The position numbers and the translations under genes were made by a program. The notes beneath the pieces are model-generated. The model did no database searches. It was given only the letters and a program-made list of their open reading frames with translations, and had not been told where the DNA came from. A stretch of DNA of 64,000 bases, taken from HIMB11 sp965657135 (GTDB lineage Bacteria > Pseudomonadota > Alphaproteobacteria > Rhodobacterales > Rhodobacteraceae). Positions 63,688 through 64,000 of the stretch are shown here, piece after piece (the stretch's first letter is position 1; the number at the start of each line of letters is the position of its first letter). The stretch is from contig CBFHNF010000012.1 in the NCBI GenBank assembly GCA_965657135.1, forward strand, positions 20,709 through 84,708, read 5' to 3'.

Positions 63688-64000
63688 ATGGAATTTGGAT
63701 TTACCACAGCGGCCTACGTTGTTGCCGCGGTTCTGTTCATCCTATCACTAGGTGGACTTTCTGGCCAAGAAAGCGCGAAGCGCGCTGTTTGGTATGGTAT
63801 CGTGGGTATGGCCTTGGCTGTATTTGCGACATTGGCGGGCCCAGGTGCTGGCCTGTGGATGTTGTCCGTCGTGTTGATCGCGGCTGGGGGCATTATTGGC
63901 TATATGCTGGCGTCCAAGGTCGAAATGACACAAATGCCAGAGCTGGTTGCGGGTATGCACGCACTTGTCGGTTTGGCAGCGGTATTCGTTGGCTATAATG
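63688..64000 (+). CDS. pntB: NAD(P) transhydrogenase subunit beta (partial, runs off right edge)
   Basis: The first 104 codons are present: MEFGFTTAAYVVAAVLFILSLGGLSGQESAKR, then hydrophobic helices (WYGIVGMALAVFATLAG) and MTQMPELVAGMHALVGLAAVFVGYN, which is the N-terminal membrane domain of PntB. No stop is seen before the window ends, so the NADP-binding part lies outside. Confidence 0.93.
   Translation, partial: MEFGFTTAAYVVAAVLFILSLGGLSGQESAKRAVWYGIVGMALAVFATLAGPGAGLWMLSVVLIAAGGIIGYMLASKVEMTQMPELVAGMHALVGLAAVFVGYN

Noticed and set aside
1..64000. CRISPR array, prophage or integrated element
   Set aside because: No regularly spaced repeats, integrase, transposase or phage structural genes were seen; the single tRNA has no attachment-site duplication nearby.

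Overview
The window is a continuous, gene-dense stretch of an alphaproteobacterial chromosome, most likely Rhodobacterales (Roseobacter group). The evidence is a complete alphaproteobacterial-type division and cell-wall (dcw) cluster from mraZ to ftsZ followed by lpxC, bamD and recN, aerobic-type cobaltochelatase genes (cobS, cobT), a single-chain pyruvate carboxylase, DUF1127 and DUF2256 proteins, and frequent AGGAGG-type ribosome binding sites. Base composition is moderate for the group (hand-counted lines run from about 40 to 75 percent GC) and visibly mosaic. No CRISPR array, insertion sequence, integrase or prophage was seen.

Layout. 0-9 kb: a sugar-acid dehydratase with an RraA-type partner, tRNA-Gly(GCC), pyruvate carboxylase and a UvrD/PcrA helicase. 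9-11.1 kb: a regulatory RNA-rich stretch holding a tiny RTX-tail protein, a cobalamin riboswitch in front of an unrecognised 94-residue protein, and a DUF1127 gene whose 3' region folds into three hairpins that each show an anti-Shine-Dalgarno CCUCC in the loop. This is the arrangement known from the CcsR/cuckoo RNAs of Rhodobacter. It is followed by the long mraZ leader with MraZ-type TGGGN boxes and an internal intrinsic terminator, the arrangement of the UpsM sRNA of R. sphaeroides. 11.1-32.8 kb: the dcw cluster, mraZ-rsmH-ftsL-ftsI-murE-murF-mraY-murD-[TPR protein, BaiN-like flavoprotein inserted]-ftsW-murG-murC-(small ORF)-murB-ddl-ftsQ-ftsA-ftsZ, closed by a strong terminator.

32.9-64 kb: lpxC, bamD, recN, a D-lactate dehydrogenase-type flavoprotein, a ClC channel, DUF427, an aminopeptidase P / cobT / cobS operon, a periplasmic MsrB, an outer-membrane protein with its ribosome binding site buried in a perfect hairpin, a DnaJ-domain protein, BolA, gatB, a gene split by one in-frame stop, pepN, a photolyase with DUF2256, malate synthase G, a C26 peptidase, a kynureninase operon, a secreted MBL-fold / rhodanese / methyltransferase trio, and pntA with the start of pntB, which runs off the right edge.

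How it works together: the dcw genes are mostly start-stop overlapped and probably co-transcribed from the mraZ leader, with MraZ autoregulation and early termination setting the flow. LpxC and BamD extend the envelope theme to lipid A and outer-membrane protein assembly. The B12 riboswitch and cobS/cobT indicate a cell that makes B12 aerobically and senses it. The most interesting part is the 9.5-11.1 kb RNA-regulatory block.
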